Part shown: positions 16,933 through 26,253 of the stretch, one piece after another
Numbering within the stretch: the first letter of the stretch is position 1
How the letters are laid out: each line of letters starts with the position of its first letter
Notes under the pieces: generated by a model
The model's database searches: none
What the model was told of the DNA's origin: nothing
The model's input: only the letters and a program-made list of their open reading frames with translations
Assembly: GCA_023451825.1 (NCBI GenBank)
Contig: JAEXYA010000072.1
Coordinates: forward strand, 1 to 64,000
Direction of reading: 5' to 3'
Source: Pseudomonadota bacterium
GTDB taxonomy: Bacteria; Pseudomonadota; Alphaproteobacteria; Rhizobiales; Xanthobacteraceae
DNA length: 64,000 bases
Translations under genes and position numbers: made by a program

Positions 16933-18111
16933 ATGAAACGACTCTGCCGCGCACTGGGCGCCCTCGCCGCTGCGATCCTCGCTTTGCAAACGCAAAGTGC
17001 GGATGCGCAAGGCGCTTTCTATCAAGCCTCCGCGCATGACCTGATCGGCCCTGCAGGATCCATCATTCGCCAGGAGCCGATGCAGGGTGCTCCCGATGGA
17101 GCGGCTGCCTATCGGATCCTCTACCGCTCGAGCGATCCGCAGGGCAAGCCGATTGCCGTTTCGGGCATCATCGTCGTACCGGCAGGCGCAGCGCCTGCAG
17201 GCGCGCGTCCAGTGATTGCCTGGGCCCATCCGACCACGGGTATCGTCCCGCATTGCGGACCGTCGCTGGCGATGTTTGTATTCCAGCAGATGGCCGGCCT
17301 GCGCGACGCCATCGGCCGTGGATATGTGGTTGCTGCAACCGACTATCCTGGTCTCGGGACACCCGGACCACATCCCTATCTGGTGGGCGACAGCGAAGCA
17401 CGCGCGGTCATTGACTCCGTTCGCGCCGCTGCTGCTCTGCCGGGAAGCGCTGCCGGCAGCCGCTATGCGGTCTGGGGCCACTCGCAAGGCGGCCATGCGG
17501 CGCTCTTCACCGGAATGATCTCCGGATCCTACGCGCCTGAGCTGCAACTGGTTGGCGTCGCTGCCGCCGCGCCCGCGACTGATCTTGCCGCATTGATGAC
17601 AGATGATCTCAACACCTCGGGCGGCAGAAATCTGACAGCCATGACCATGTGGTCCTGGACGCGCGTGTTCAACGCACCGATCGCATCAGTGATCGCGCCC
17701 GATGCGATGCCTACGGTCGATCGTCTTGCAAATGAGTGCATCGAGTCGCTGTTCGATATTCTCGCCCGTGACGATACGTCGAAGCCGCTCGCGACCTCAT
17801 TTCTCGCGGTGCCGAATCCCGCGGTGATCGAACCATGGCGGAGCCTGCTCGGCGCAAACTCGCCGGGCGTGTTGCCGCCCGCGATCCCGGTCTTCATCGC
17901 CCAGGGCGAGGCCGATCAGCTGGTGCGCCCCGCCGTCACGCGTGACTACGAGCAGCGGCTATGTCGCGACGGCAGCCGGGTGAGCTACCACCCTATGCCG
18001 AATGTCAACCACGGCGACGCCGGAAACGCCAGTGCCGCTATGGCCGTCAGCTGGATGGCCGACCGTTTCAATGGGCGAGCTGCCCCCAACGACTGTCACG
18101 CCAACCGCTAG
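16933..18111 (+). CDS. Secretory lipase-type alpha/beta hydrolase
   Basis: A 392-residue exported serine hydrolase. The leader MKRLCRALGALAAAILALQ is followed by QSADAQG. The nucleophile elbow is GHSQGGHA with S184. The other triad members are probably the Asp in FIAQGEADQLV and the His in MPNVNHGDA. SGIIVVPAGAAP and AWAHPTTGIVPHCGPS are typical of the fungal-type secretory lipase (LIP) family in bacteria, which hydrolyses esters or triglycerides. It is 26 bases downstream of the DUF4403 gene and 24 bases upstream of a membrane gene, so the run may be one operon. Confidence 0.82.
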   Translation: MKRLCRALGALAAAILALQTQSADAQGAFYQASAHDLIGPAGSIIRQEPMQGAPDGAAAYRILYRSSDPQGKPIAVSGIIVVPAGAAPAGARPVIAWAHPTTGIVPHCGPSLAMFVFQQMAGLRDAIGRGYVVAATDYPGLGTPGPHPYLVGDSEARAVIDSVRAAAALPGSAAGSRYAVWGHSQGGHAALFTGMISGSYAPELQLVGVAAAAPATDLAALMTDDLNTSGGRNLTAMTMWSWTRVFNAPIASVIAPDAMPTVDRLANECIESLFDILARDDTSKPLATSFLAVPNPAVIEPWRSLLGANSPGVLPPAIPVFIAQGEADQLVRPAVTRDYEQRLCRDGSRVSYHPMPNVNHGDAGNASAAMAVSWMADRFNGRAAPNDCHANR

Positions 18112-18135
18112 TCGCCAACCTTTTTGGAAACAATC

Positions 18136-18606
18136 ATGTCCCTCGAAACGATCTCATGGCTTTCAATGGCCGCCTATGCCTACCACATCCTCGAAGAGTA
18201 CAGCTTCGACTGGCGCAACTGGGCCAGATCCGCCCTGCATCTGCCGGTGGAGTGGAGCGACTTTTACATTACGAACGCGATCGTGATCGCATTCGGCATC
18301 GTTCAGGCCCAGCTCGCAGCCACCCTTCCGCTTGCACCTCTGAGCTTCGCAGCGCTCATGCTCATCAATGCCGTGTTCTTTCACATTCTGCCTTTCATAA
18401 GGCTGAAGGGCCGTTTCTCGCCGGGGCTCTTCACCGCCGTGGTTCTGTTCGTGCCGATCAGCCTCGCAGCGTTCGCCGCCGCACTGGCGTCAAAGCAGGT
18501 CGGGTGGCCGACGGTCGGATTTTCCGTTCTGATCGGCGCGCTGACGATGGCGTTTCCGGTCGTGATGCTGAAGTTGCGATCCCGGCGCTATTTTCAGCAA
18601 GCCTGA
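18136..18606 (+). CDS. HXXEE-domain membrane protein
   Basis: A 156-residue protein with about four membrane helices. The family-naming motif is present in the first helix as YHILEEY (H17, E20, E21), followed by SFDWRNWARS. The His and two Glu in the membrane suggest a metal-dependent membrane enzyme, but no reaction is known for the family. ATG 18136 is preceded by GGAAAC. It is 24 bases after the lipase gene. Confidence 0.7.
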   Translation: MSLETISWLSMAAYAYHILEEYSFDWRNWARSALHLPVEWSDFYITNAIVIAFGIVQAQLAATLPLAPLSFAALMLINAVFFHILPFIRLKGRFSPGLFTAVVLFVPISLAAFAAALASKQVGWPTVGFSVLIGALTMAFPVVMLKLRSRRYFQQA

Positions 18607-18656
18607 AGCATATGGATCGTTGAACGACTGATCTGAACCGATTTGAAAGAGATGAA

Positions 18657-19187
18657 ATGGGGCTCTTACTCGCTTTCGCACCATTTGTGGTGTTTGCCAT
18701 TCTCAGCCACGTCACGGCGCCAACCCTGGCCTTGGTTGCAGCGGGCTTGACTTCGCTGCTACTGGTAGGTCGGGAAATTGTCGCTGGGCGCTCTGCCAAA
18801 ACACTTGAAGTTGGAACTTCCGCACTTTTCTTCGGACTCGGCGCGCTTAGCTTCCTGGGTATCATCGGATGGACTGTAATCGGCGTGAAACTCGCTGTTG
18901 ATTCCGGGCTCTTTCTGATCGTCTTGTTCTCCATTGCGAGAGGCACACCGTTCACTATCGAATACGCACGGGAAAGCGCCCCTGAAAGCGTCTGGGCGAA
19001 TCCGCGATTTCTGCAGACCAACCGGGTTATCAGCGTCGTCTGGTTGCTCGCGCTTGGAGCGGTTGCGATCGCCGACCTCATTTTGCTTTGTGCGCCGGCG
19101 GTTCCTCACAACATCAGCGTTCTATTGACTGTCTTTGCGTTGTACGCAGCCTTCCGCTTTACAAAGACTTACCCCGAGCGAAATTGA
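18657..19187 (+). CDS. Multi-pass membrane protein of unknown function
   Basis: A 176-residue hydrophobic protein with five or six predicted membrane helices (for example LLLAFAPFVVFAILSHVTA, LFFGLGALSFLGIIGWTVIG, VISVVWLLALGAVAIADLI). ATG 18657 has AAAGAG upstream. A conserved-looking loop PFTIEYARESAPESVW lies between helices. I do not recognise a family. It closes the run of plus-strand genes that starts at the DUF4403 protein. Confidence 0.65.
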   Translation: MGLLLAFAPFVVFAILSHVTAPTLALVAAGLTSLLLVGREIVAGRSAKTLEVGTSALFFGLGALSFLGIIGWTVIGVKLAVDSGLFLIVLFSIARGTPFTIEYARESAPESVWANPRFLQTNRVISVVWLLALGAVAIADLILLCAPAVPHNISVLLTVFALYAAFRFTKTYPERN

Positions 19188-19429
19188 CCTCTGAACCGGA
19201 AGGCGTCGTAGATCCTTGTATCGGATTAACGCTGTGTGATCCGGCCATCTAAAGAAATCGATTGTTACCATTTTAGGTGAGGACTTATCTAACCGGCCTA
19301 CGCACACTTTCGCATCAGCAACCGCGAGCAGAACAGCGCTTCAGTCCCAAGCCTCGCACCAAGCTTGGGGCATCGTTCGTTTAAGTGGAGAACACCAATC
19401 AGCATCTGGCAATGCGCCTCAGTGAGAGC
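19188..19429. other. Gap before the recombinase remnant
   Basis: About 240 bases with no reading frame that looks real. It marks the change from the ordinary membrane-protein region to the degraded island that follows. Confidence 0.4.
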
Positions 19430-20027
19430 TCAGAGATCTAACTGTTCTGACATGGCCAATGCATCATCCACTTCGATGCCGAGGTAGCGCACTGTGCTCT
19501 CAAGCTTGGTGTGGCCCAAGAGCAACTGAACCGCACGCAGGTTGCCCGTTTTCTTATAGATCTGAGAGACCTTTGTTCGGCGCAATGAATGCGTCCCATA
19601 TCGTCTCCGGTCCAGCCCGAGGCTGACTACCCACCCATCGACGATGCGCCCATATTGTCGCGTGGACAGATGCGGTTTAGCCGACTTGCGGCTAGGGAAT
19701 ACGAAGTCTGACGGTTGCAATTTCCGTGACGCGATCCAATTCTCAAGACTTTCCTTCGTCCACTCTGACAGCTCAAACTGAACTGGGCGTCCCGTCTTCT
19801 TTTGGATAACCGTTGCACGGTCGTCGCAACGTGCCAGAAATCGTCAGATCTCGTACCTTTATGCACGTCAGATCACACGCGCGAAGCTTACTGTCGATTG
19901 CTAGGTTGAAAAGGGCAAGTTCTCGAAGGTTTGAGGCGACTTCCAACCTCGTCCTTATCCCCCAAACATCGCTCGGTTTGAGTGGCAGTTTCTGGCCGAT
20001 AATTTGACCCTTATTCCATACGGGCAT
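19430..20027 (-). pseudogene. Frameshifted tyrosine recombinase/integrase
   Basis: Two overlapping-frame pieces add up to one short tyrosine recombinase. From ATG 20027 (GAGG seven bases upstream) the frame reads MPVWNKGQIIGQKLPLKPSD ... ACDLTCIKVRDLTISG and then leaves frame near 19815-19835. The second frame resumes with ATVIQKKTGRPVQFELSEW and runs to the stop at 19430. The catalytic residues in the second part are intact: HSLRR, LLGHT, and the nucleophile in STVRYLG. A single-base indel explains the break, so it is a recent pseudogene or a sequencing error. It is probably the leftover integrase of a small mobile element. Confidence 0.8.
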
Positions 20028-20100
20028 AGCGCTGCCTCCGATCCACCCGTCCCACCGCGTCGCTCCCAGCGAGCTAGGGAAGATTAGAGTCTCCTCCTGA

Positions 20101-20128
20101 ATGACGGCTTTGCGCCATGAGCGGACAT
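20101..20128. repeat. Dispersed hairpin repeat, copy 4
   Basis: ATGACGGCTT and GAGCGGACAT form an imperfect stem around TGCGCCAT, the loop shared by all copies. It sits between the recombinase remnant and the haemagglutinin gene. Confidence 0.5.
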
Positions 20129-20176
20129 ACGGAACGCCACGCGCCGCCATCAGCTTTTTTTGCAACTGTCTTTATG

Positions 20177-20210
20177 CGTCGATGAGCAATCAGACAATTG
20201 CTCATCGACG
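20177..20210. terminator. Perfect 14-bp hairpin downstream of the haemagglutinin gene
   Basis: CGTCGATGAGCAAT and ATTGCTCATCGACG pair perfectly around a six-base loop, 21 bases past the stop of the minus-strand gene. There is no T run after the stem in that direction, so it is a hairpin-type terminator candidate or part of an element end. Confidence 0.4.
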
Positions 20211-20231
20211 TCTCCCAGCGTCACCAGCACA

Positions 20232-23200
20232 TCAGCGAACGAGCCGGCGCCGTTCCTCGGCAGTTAGTTGATCCAGTGCCGCCTGCTCCAGTCTGCCGGC
20301 ACCGAGAACCTGAACCGGACTGTTCGGGTTTTGCGTGCGGCGTTCATCACGCGGTTCGGTGCGCAACGGCTCGCGTTTCCTCTCGTCGTCATCTCCACTG
20401 CCGCCGCCATAGCCCAGCACTTCGACGATGATCACCGAGGGTTGCGCATTGGCTGACTGCGTCGGGGTCGCCGTCTGCTGCGAGGCGGCGGTGGCATTCG
20501 AGGTGGACAATGCAGCGGAAATACTCGGCGCCTGCACGGTCGGAATACCCGAGCTCGTGCCTTGCACCTGAATATTCGCCGCATTCAGCACTTGCAGCGC
20601 CGCAAGGTTGATGTTGCCCGAGACGCGGATGCCCGCTTCGCCGGCGTCGATGGTGCCGAGCGGCGCGATCAGGTCGATGTCGCCGGCGTCGACGTCGGGG
20701 ATCGGATTGAGCGTCGCGATGCCCGCCCCCGATGACGGCGTCACCGGCGCCAGCACGACATTGCCATAGATGTCCATCACCCGCCGCGGCGGCGTGTAGA
20801 TGATGGTGCTCTTGGCGCCGCGGCCGGCATTGATATCGCCATTCGCCGACCAGGCAAGGATGTCGCCGCCGAATGTGGTCATGATGCGCGACAGGCCGAG
20901 CAGTACGCTGCCCTGCGAATAGATCTGCACATTGCCGCTGCCTTGCGTCACCACCCCCGCAGTGGCGCCCGGCACCACGCCTTCGACACCGATGACCACC
21001 TGTCCGCCCGGCGCCATCAGCTGAATGTCGCCGCCGAACAAGGTTCGCACCGAACCATCACGGGTGCGGCGTATGTTCTCCGTCACCGTCGTCACCGGAT
21101 TGTAGACGCTCTCGAAATATTCGGTGCTGAACAGCGTGATGTCGCCGGTACGGGCGATCGCTTGGCCACCAGCATCCATTTCCGGGAACAGGGTCGCGAT
21201 CATCTCGCGGCCGCGCAGATAGGAGCCGAAGCGGCTCGAAGCGGGATCGTTGTAGTCACGCCCGCCAGCGCGCAGTTCGGCGTAGTAGATCTCGCGCAGG
21301 AACACGCGTTGCTGCTCCGGCGCCAACGCATCGAAGTAAGCGAGGTTTTCGTCTGCGCTGCCGTCATGCCCGTAACGGGCCTTCAGCCAGTCGGCAAGTT
21401 CCTTGCCATAGATCTTCACGGCCTTGCCGAACTGATCCGCCAGCGGCACGTCCGGATTGGCGATGTTGGCCGGGCTGAGATAGCGCTCACGCACGCCGGC
21501 CCAATTCACACCCGACATGCCGGCTGCCACGAACACGCTGGCACCAGGGCGCTCGTCGCCGACGATGATCGAACCGCGCGAGGTGATCGCGCCGCGATCT
21601 TCCTGGCGGATATTGCGGCCCGCCGTCACTTCGAGCGTGCCGGGGCCGGCGATATTGAACGAGCTGAAGATGATGTCGCGGCCGGCGGAAACGATCGACA
21701 CGTCCGTCTCAGATGAATGTACGATCAGGTTGCCGGAGGACTGGCCACCAAGGCCATCGAGCGACGGCATGTAGGTGAATTCGCCGATATTGGTCCCGCT
21801 GTTGACGATGTCTCGACCGGCCTTCATCCAGACGGCTCCACCCGCCTCATAAAGCGTCCGGCCATTCAAGGCGCCGGTGAAGGAGGTCAAGACTTCGCCC
21901 GTCCGAAGGCCGACGATGTCTCCGGACAACGCATAGAAGCGCGCTGGCGCCAGATCATAGAGACCGGAGGCGGTGTTCGGACCGAAGGCGAAGATGGTGT
22001 TTGCAACCCGGAAGGTCAGCGGGCTGAGATTGCTCATCGTCGCCGGATTGAACGGTGTCGGGACGACCGAGATGTCGGCGCTTGATCGTGTGATCGCGTG
22101 GCCACCGACATAGATCGACTCGCCGGCGAGCAGTTCGAGCTGACCATCTGGTGACGGTGCCAGCATGAGAGAGAACTTCAACGGCTTGCCATCCTGACGG
22201 ACTGCAGATCGCCCTGCATAGAAACTGCCGGACGGTGCGGCGGCGCGCAGGATCGCAGGATAGACGAACCGACCGCCGGTCGCTCCCGCCATCGCATTGG
22301 GAGCAATATCCGACCCCGCCTCACCGAGCTGAATGCTCGGTGTGAGATTGCCGCCCGCGGCGAACAGGTCGATCGCGGTCCGGTTCGTCCAGAGGCTGAA
22401 CCAGGGAATGGGGGAAGTAACGGCAGGATCGATGCTCGTCAGGCGACCGCCATCCCATACACCTCCGGCCACGAGATCGCCGCGCGACGTCAGGCTGAAC
22501 GTGGAGTCGCCAGGCATCAACATCAAGCCGCCACCAGCCAGCGCCCAGGTCGATGTAAATGGATTGTAGGCGCGCACCTCCCTGGCATCCTGGAATGCCA
22601 CGAACGGGCCATAGCGAAGCTCGACGCTGCCGTGCGCCCCCGCCTGGATCGCGGCATGGCCACGCAGATTGGCCGCGAGACCACTCAAGCCCAGATTGAG
22701 ATATTCGGGTGTCGGGTTGCTCGAGCCCGGCACCAATTCCATCTGCGCGAACCGGTTCGGGTTGATCCCGCCGCCGATGCGGATATCCATGTCGCCGCCG
22801 CCCGTCAGCAGCAATTCGCCACTGGCGTTGACACGACCGGTCGAAGCAACGGCCAGCACGAGCCCCTGGCTGCGCGGATATAGTTTGGTGTCGACGCGGC
22901 CCGGGCTCAGGACGTCGATGGTGCCAGCAGCGCCGCGCACGTCGACACGCAGATCGCCGCCGCCGAGCGTGCCGTAACCGGTGAAGCCCACGAGATAGGG
23001 CATATCGCTGAGCGGCCTGCTGTCATTGCGTCCGGACACATAGGTGCCGAAATTGATCCACCAAGCCGCGCCATTGGCGTTGCCCGCCACATCGCCCTGG
23101 CGCCAGAGCCAGTTCGACGGATCCGCGCTGGAATTCTGCGAATACCGGCTTCCGTCCGCACCGAAGATGCCGCCCTGCGTCCACGCGTCGCCGGTGAGAT

Positions 23201-25793
23201 CGCCACCCGCCTTCAGCAGCAGGTTGCCGCCGAGTTCCGGATACCAAGCCTGATAGGTGCGGTTCGTGCCTTGCACAAGGTTTTCGTAGTCGGCGCCGCC
23301 ATCGCCAAGCACCGTGCCGTTGCGCGTGATGCGGGCACTATTGAAAACAGCATCCACGTTCCGCGACTGGGTACCCGCGGTGTAGACGCCATAGGACGAG
23401 CGCATCGCGATACTGCCGCCGGTGACGATATCGAGATCGCCGACGCCCGTGCGCAGAACACTGAATTTCGGCGTGATCGGATTCACTTCCACGACAGTGC
23501 CGTTGCCGCCGATGCTGACGCACTGCCCTGCTTCCACCAGGCAAACATTGTAATCGGGATCGAGCGCCCATTCATCGACGGGCGCGCCGGGCGTGCCCCC
23601 CATGTAGTTGCCGTCGGCCCAGAGCCAGGACACCTTTACGCATTGTCCCGGTTCCTCCAGGCAGACATTGTAGCCTGGATCGAGCGCCCAATCATCGACG
23701 GGTTGTCCAGGCGTGCCACCCATATAGTTGCCGTCGGCCCAATACCAGAGGCCGCCACCTTCCGTTCGATCGACTTTCGAGAAGTGAGTATCGGCAAGCG
23801 TGAGATGGCCATTGGCATCGCGCGGACGCAGCGCGCGCTGGTCGGCGGCGGTGATGTCGGCTCCGGCGACCATCCGCATCGACCAGCTCTGCGAGCCGGC
23901 CGGCAGCATCGCCGCGATCACCCAGTTCTTGCCCTGATTGCCGTCGGCATCGGCGGGCCGCAGCGGCACCGAGATCGCATCCGCCGGCAGCTTCAGATCC
24001 GCTTCCGACGGGATCAGTCCGCCCATCGGCACCGTCACGCCGCCATTCACCGTGGCCGCCACCGGCAGTGCGACGCCTTTGGGCCAGGTCATCGCGCCGA
24101 GCGCGATGCTGACCGGTGCGATGAATCCAGCACCGAGCCGCGTGCCCACAGGCAGCACTTCCTGGGCAGCGAGACGCGTGCCTGCTGCGAGACGCGTGCC
24201 GTCGGGCTTGATGACCTCGCCTGCAAGAATGGTATTGGCGGGCAACGTCACTGCCTCGGTGATTCCGGCTTCGACGGGAAGCTGGGTGCCGGCCGGCACC
24301 GTCATGGCTTTCACGGGCAGATTGTAGTTCAGCGCACGTCCGACGGGATAGGTCGTGCCATCGGCAAGTTCGACGACCCGCGGGACGACGACGTCAGAGC
24401 CGAAGGAAATCTTGCCCGGCTTCAGCATCCAGCCGTCATCTTCGGGCGTCGTCGGCGGCGGCGCAAAACCGTCGGTGATAGAACCATAGATGTTGAGGTT
24501 GCCGCCGGCGCGGATCGCCAGCGTGCCGACCTCGCCCGAGCCGCGCGCACCGGTCAGTGGGAAGTTCGGATTGACGCTGCGATAGCGATGGCCGGACAGA
24601 TCGAGATCGCCCTGCACCACGATGTCGCCATCGGCCGTCGCACTGACGATCTCGACGCCCGGGCGCAGATGGAAAGCATTCCGATAGGTTGCGTTGTTGA
24701 GGCCGGCGAGCTTTCCATTCATCAGCGCGACGTTGAGGATCGCGTTGTTGATGAAGGTGTTGCTCTCGGCATGTTTAGCGTCGAGATAGGCCTGGTCGAT
24801 CACCTGATACGGTCTGCCACTTGCGCTGGTGTCGTTGCCGACAGGCGCATCGCTGTAGCGCTGCACGGCATTCACAGCGATCGAGCGTGCGCCGGTGACC
24901 GTGATCGTACCCGACGCATCGATGGCGATATCGCCGGCCGTGGCACTGCCGAGACGCGGCGCATGGAGATCGAGCGTGCCGCGCGCGGCGCCGTCATTGT
25001 ATCCGGGGGCCGAGCCGACCGGCACATCGGTGCCATGACGCAGGTCGACACGCATGCCGGAGGCAAGCGTGAGCGTGCCATCGCCGGAATTGAGTTCGAC
25101 GATGGCGCGGTTCGGGCTGTCGATGATCTTGCCATAGCTATCGACACGCAGCAGGCGGCCATGGGCATCGAGCAGCGCGCTGCCGGCAATGGTGAGCCCC
25201 TGCTTCGCCGCAAGCCGGATCGAACCGACTTCGGCGCCGCTGGCATCCACGGTGCCGATGACCGTGAGATGGCCGGCATCGAGCGAGACATTGATCTCGC
25301 CGGCCTTCAGGCCATCACCGATGACGAGATCACCCTGCTTGAACTGGAAGCTGCGACCGCCGTACATCTTGTCGGCATTGAGCCGCGCATTCAACGCTGC
25401 GAACTGGTCGCTGAGCGTGCCGCTGTCGCCGAGGCGCTGGGCACGGATGTCGATATAGCCATCGAGATAGGGCACGATAGTGCCGCCGGCATCATATTCG
25501 CCGGAGCCGCTGCCGAGGATCTTGCCCTGCAGATCGACCACGCCCGCGCCGGTGCCAAGCGCGGCAACCGACAGACGACCTGCATGGTTGGAGCGCGCCG
25601 ACAGATCGATGGTCGAGCCCGCCGCCTGACGGATATTGCCGTCGCGGCTTTCGAGGATGACATCGCCGCCCCAGGAATACTTCTTCACATCGTCAAAGCT
25701 GACCGTCCGACCTGACAGGTCGAGTTGGGCTGCATCAGCCAGAACGATGTCGCCGATCGCGCTCACCGTGAAGCGGCCGGACGGCAGCACCAC
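20232..25793 (-). CDS. 5'-truncated filamentous-haemagglutinin-family protein
   Basis: An 1853-residue reading frame, the C-terminal portion of a very large exported adhesin. Repeated beta-helix strands fill it (GTLTLASGMRVDLR, AGDIAIDASGTITVTG and similar). The last 500 residues match the DUF3739 haemagglutinin C-terminal region: GDILAWSANGDINAGRGAKSTIIYTPP, then DVDAGDIDLIAPLGTIDAGEAGIRVSGNINLAALQV. There is no signal peptide and no two-partner-secretion domain: the frame begins with GTG at 25793 inside a beta-helix repeat, and an in-frame stop stands at 25827-25829. No TpsB partner is in the window. It is most likely a pseudogene cut by a deletion or insertion at about 25794-25830. Confidence 0.8.
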   Translation of the reverse strand: MVLPSGRFTVSAIGDIVLADAAQLDLSGRTVSFDDVKKYSWGGDVILESRDGNIRQAAGSTIDLSARSNHAGRLSVAALGTGAGVVDLQGKILGSGSGEYDAGGTIVPYLDGYIDIRAQRLGDSGTLSDQFAALNARLNADKMYGGRSFQFKQGDLVIGDGLKAGEINVSLDAGHLTVIGTVDASGAEVGSIRLAAKQGLTIAGSALLDAHGRLLRVDSYGKIIDSPNRAIVELNSGDGTLTLASGMRVDLRHGTDVPVGSAPGYNDGAARGTLDLHAPRLGSATAGDIAIDASGTITVTGARSIAVNAVQRYSDAPVGNDTSASGRPYQVIDQAYLDAKHAESNTFINNAILNVALMNGKLAGLNNATYRNAFHLRPGVEIVSATADGDIVVQGDLDLSGHRYRSVNPNFPLTGARGSGEVGTLAIRAGGNLNIYGSITDGFAPPPTTPEDDGWMLKPGKISFGSDVVVPRVVELADGTTYPVGRALNYNLPVKAMTVPAGTQLPVEAGITEAVTLPANTILAGEVIKPDGTRLAAGTRLAAQEVLPVGTRLGAGFIAPVSIALGAMTWPKGVALPVAATVNGGVTVPMGGLIPSEADLKLPADAISVPLRPADADGNQGKNWVIAAMLPAGSQSWSMRMVAGADITAADQRALRPRDANGHLTLADTHFSKVDRTEGGGLWYWADGNYMGGTPGQPVDDWALDPGYNVCLEEPGQCVKVSWLWADGNYMGGTPGAPVDEWALDPDYNVCLVEAGQCVSIGGNGTVVEVNPITPKFSVLRTGVGDLDIVTGGSIAMRSSYGVYTAGTQSRNVDAVFNSARITRNGTVLGDGGADYENLVQGTNRTYQAWYPELGGNLLLKAGGDLTGDAWTQGGIFGADGSRYSQNSSADPSNWLWRQGDVAGNANGAAWWINFGTYVSGRNDSRPLSDMPYLVGFTGYGTLGGGDLRVDVRGAAGTIDVLSPGRVDTKLYPRSQGLVLAVASTGRVNASGELLLTGGGDMDIRIGGGINPNRFAQMELVPGSSNPTPEYLNLGLSGLAANLRGHAAIQAGAHGSVELRYGPFVAFQDAREVRAYNPFTSTWALAGGGLMLMPGDSTFSLTSRGDLVAGGVWDGGRLTSIDPAVTSPIPWFSLWTNRTAIDLFAAGGNLTPSIQLGEAGSDIAPNAMAGATGGRFVYPAILRAAAPSGSFYAGRSAVRQDGKPLKFSLMLAPSPDGQLELLAGESIYVGGHAITRSSADISVVPTPFNPATMSNLSPLTFRVANTIFAFGPNTASGLYDLAPARFYALSGDIVGLRTGEVLTSFTGALNGRTLYEAGGAVWMKAGRDIVNSGTNIGEFTYMPSLDGLGGQSSGNLIVHSSETDVSIVSAGRDIIFSSFNIAGPGTLEVTAGRNIRQEDRGAITSRGSIIVGDERPGASVFVAAGMSGVNWAGVRERYLSPANIANPDVPLADQFGKAVKIYGKELADWLKARYGHDGSADENLAYFDALAPEQQRVFLREIYYAELRAGGRDYNDPASSRFGSYLRGREMIATLFPEMDAGGQAIARTGDITLFSTEYFESVYNPVTTVTENIRRTRDGSVRTLFGGDIQLMAPGGQVVIGVEGVVPGATAGVVTQGSGNVQIYSQGSVLLGLSRIMTTFGGDILAWSANGDINAGRGAKSTIIYTPPRRVMDIYGNVVLAPVTPSSGAGIATLNPIPDVDAGDIDLIAPLGTIDAGEAGIRVSGNINLAALQVLNAANIQVQGTSSGIPTVQAPSISAALSTSNATAASQQTATPTQSANAQPSVIIVEVLGYGGGSGDDDERKREPLRTEPRDERRTQNPNSPVQVLGAGRLEQAALDQLTAEERRRLVR
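23510..23757 (-). repeat. Tandem 120-bp repeat inside the haemagglutinin gene
   Basis: Two 40-residue units follow one another: WADGNYMGGTPGQPVDDWAL and WADGNYMGGTPGAPVDEWAL, each followed by DP(G/D)YNVCL and a second cysteine before V. Each unit has a Cys pair, unlike the rest of the protein. Confidence 0.7.
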
Positions 25794-25829
25794 GGCGCTC
25801 GGACACTTTTTGCGGAACTGGGGCGTTCA

Positions 25830-26092
25830 ACTGAACAGGGAATATGGCCGCGGGACTACACAAATTCCGACACACATCACCGACTTCGTGCGTTCGCTTT
25901 GCGCCAGAAACGAACGATCCTCTAAATCAAATATTCCGCGCTCAATCCTAATCGATTCGGCATTCGACATCACCAAGCGCTATCTGCAGATCGTCGAACC
26001 CGCCTGCCGCGAACTACGCCACGACCTGAAACTGGCAATGAGCGACAAGGTGCCGCTATCGGAACGCGAAGTGTAGTTGTTCTGGGGTCTTC
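25830..26092. other. Junction region upstream of the truncated haemagglutinin gene
   Basis: About 260 bases with lower GC content. On the plus strand a short frame ends AFDITKRYLQIVEPACRELR ... SEREV at 26076 and looks like the tail of some protein, but has no start. It contains one dispersed hairpin (25891-25916). The region is best read as scar sequence. Confidence 0.4.
25891..25916. repeat. Dispersed hairpin repeat, copy 5 with changed stem
   Basis: CGTTCG and CGAACG pair around CTTTGCGCCAGAAA. The stem sequence differs from the GTCCGC/GCGGAC stem of other copies, yet both sides changed together, while the loop TTTGCGCCA is kept. Confidence 0.5.
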
Positions 26093-26239
26093 ATGGCCGC
26101 ATCTTCTTATATGGCGATACGGCGTTTCGTCTTTGAGACGTCCCCGCCCGAGCAATTGGACGACATCGTCCGCGATGCCGTCCGCGTATTTCTCGATGGA
26201 TCGAAGCCGCTGATGCGGGAGATCGTGGCCAAGCGATAG
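26093..26239 (+). pseudogene. Possible C-terminal remnant of a TetR-type regulator
   Basis: A 48-residue frame ending at the TAG at 26237. The stretch ETSPPEQLDDIVRDAVRVFL followed by DG resembles the last helices of many TetR-family regulators. No DNA-binding domain precedes it. It is read as a gene remnant left between the truncated haemagglutinin gene and the GntR gene; a real small gene cannot be excluded. Confidence 0.3.
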
Positions 26240-26253
26240 TCGCTCGCGCCGGT

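Noticed and set aside
23271..25715. An 814-residue plus-strand frame opposite the haemagglutinin gene
   Set aside because: Composition dominated by R, H, D and A without domains; antisense shadow of a beta-helix gene.
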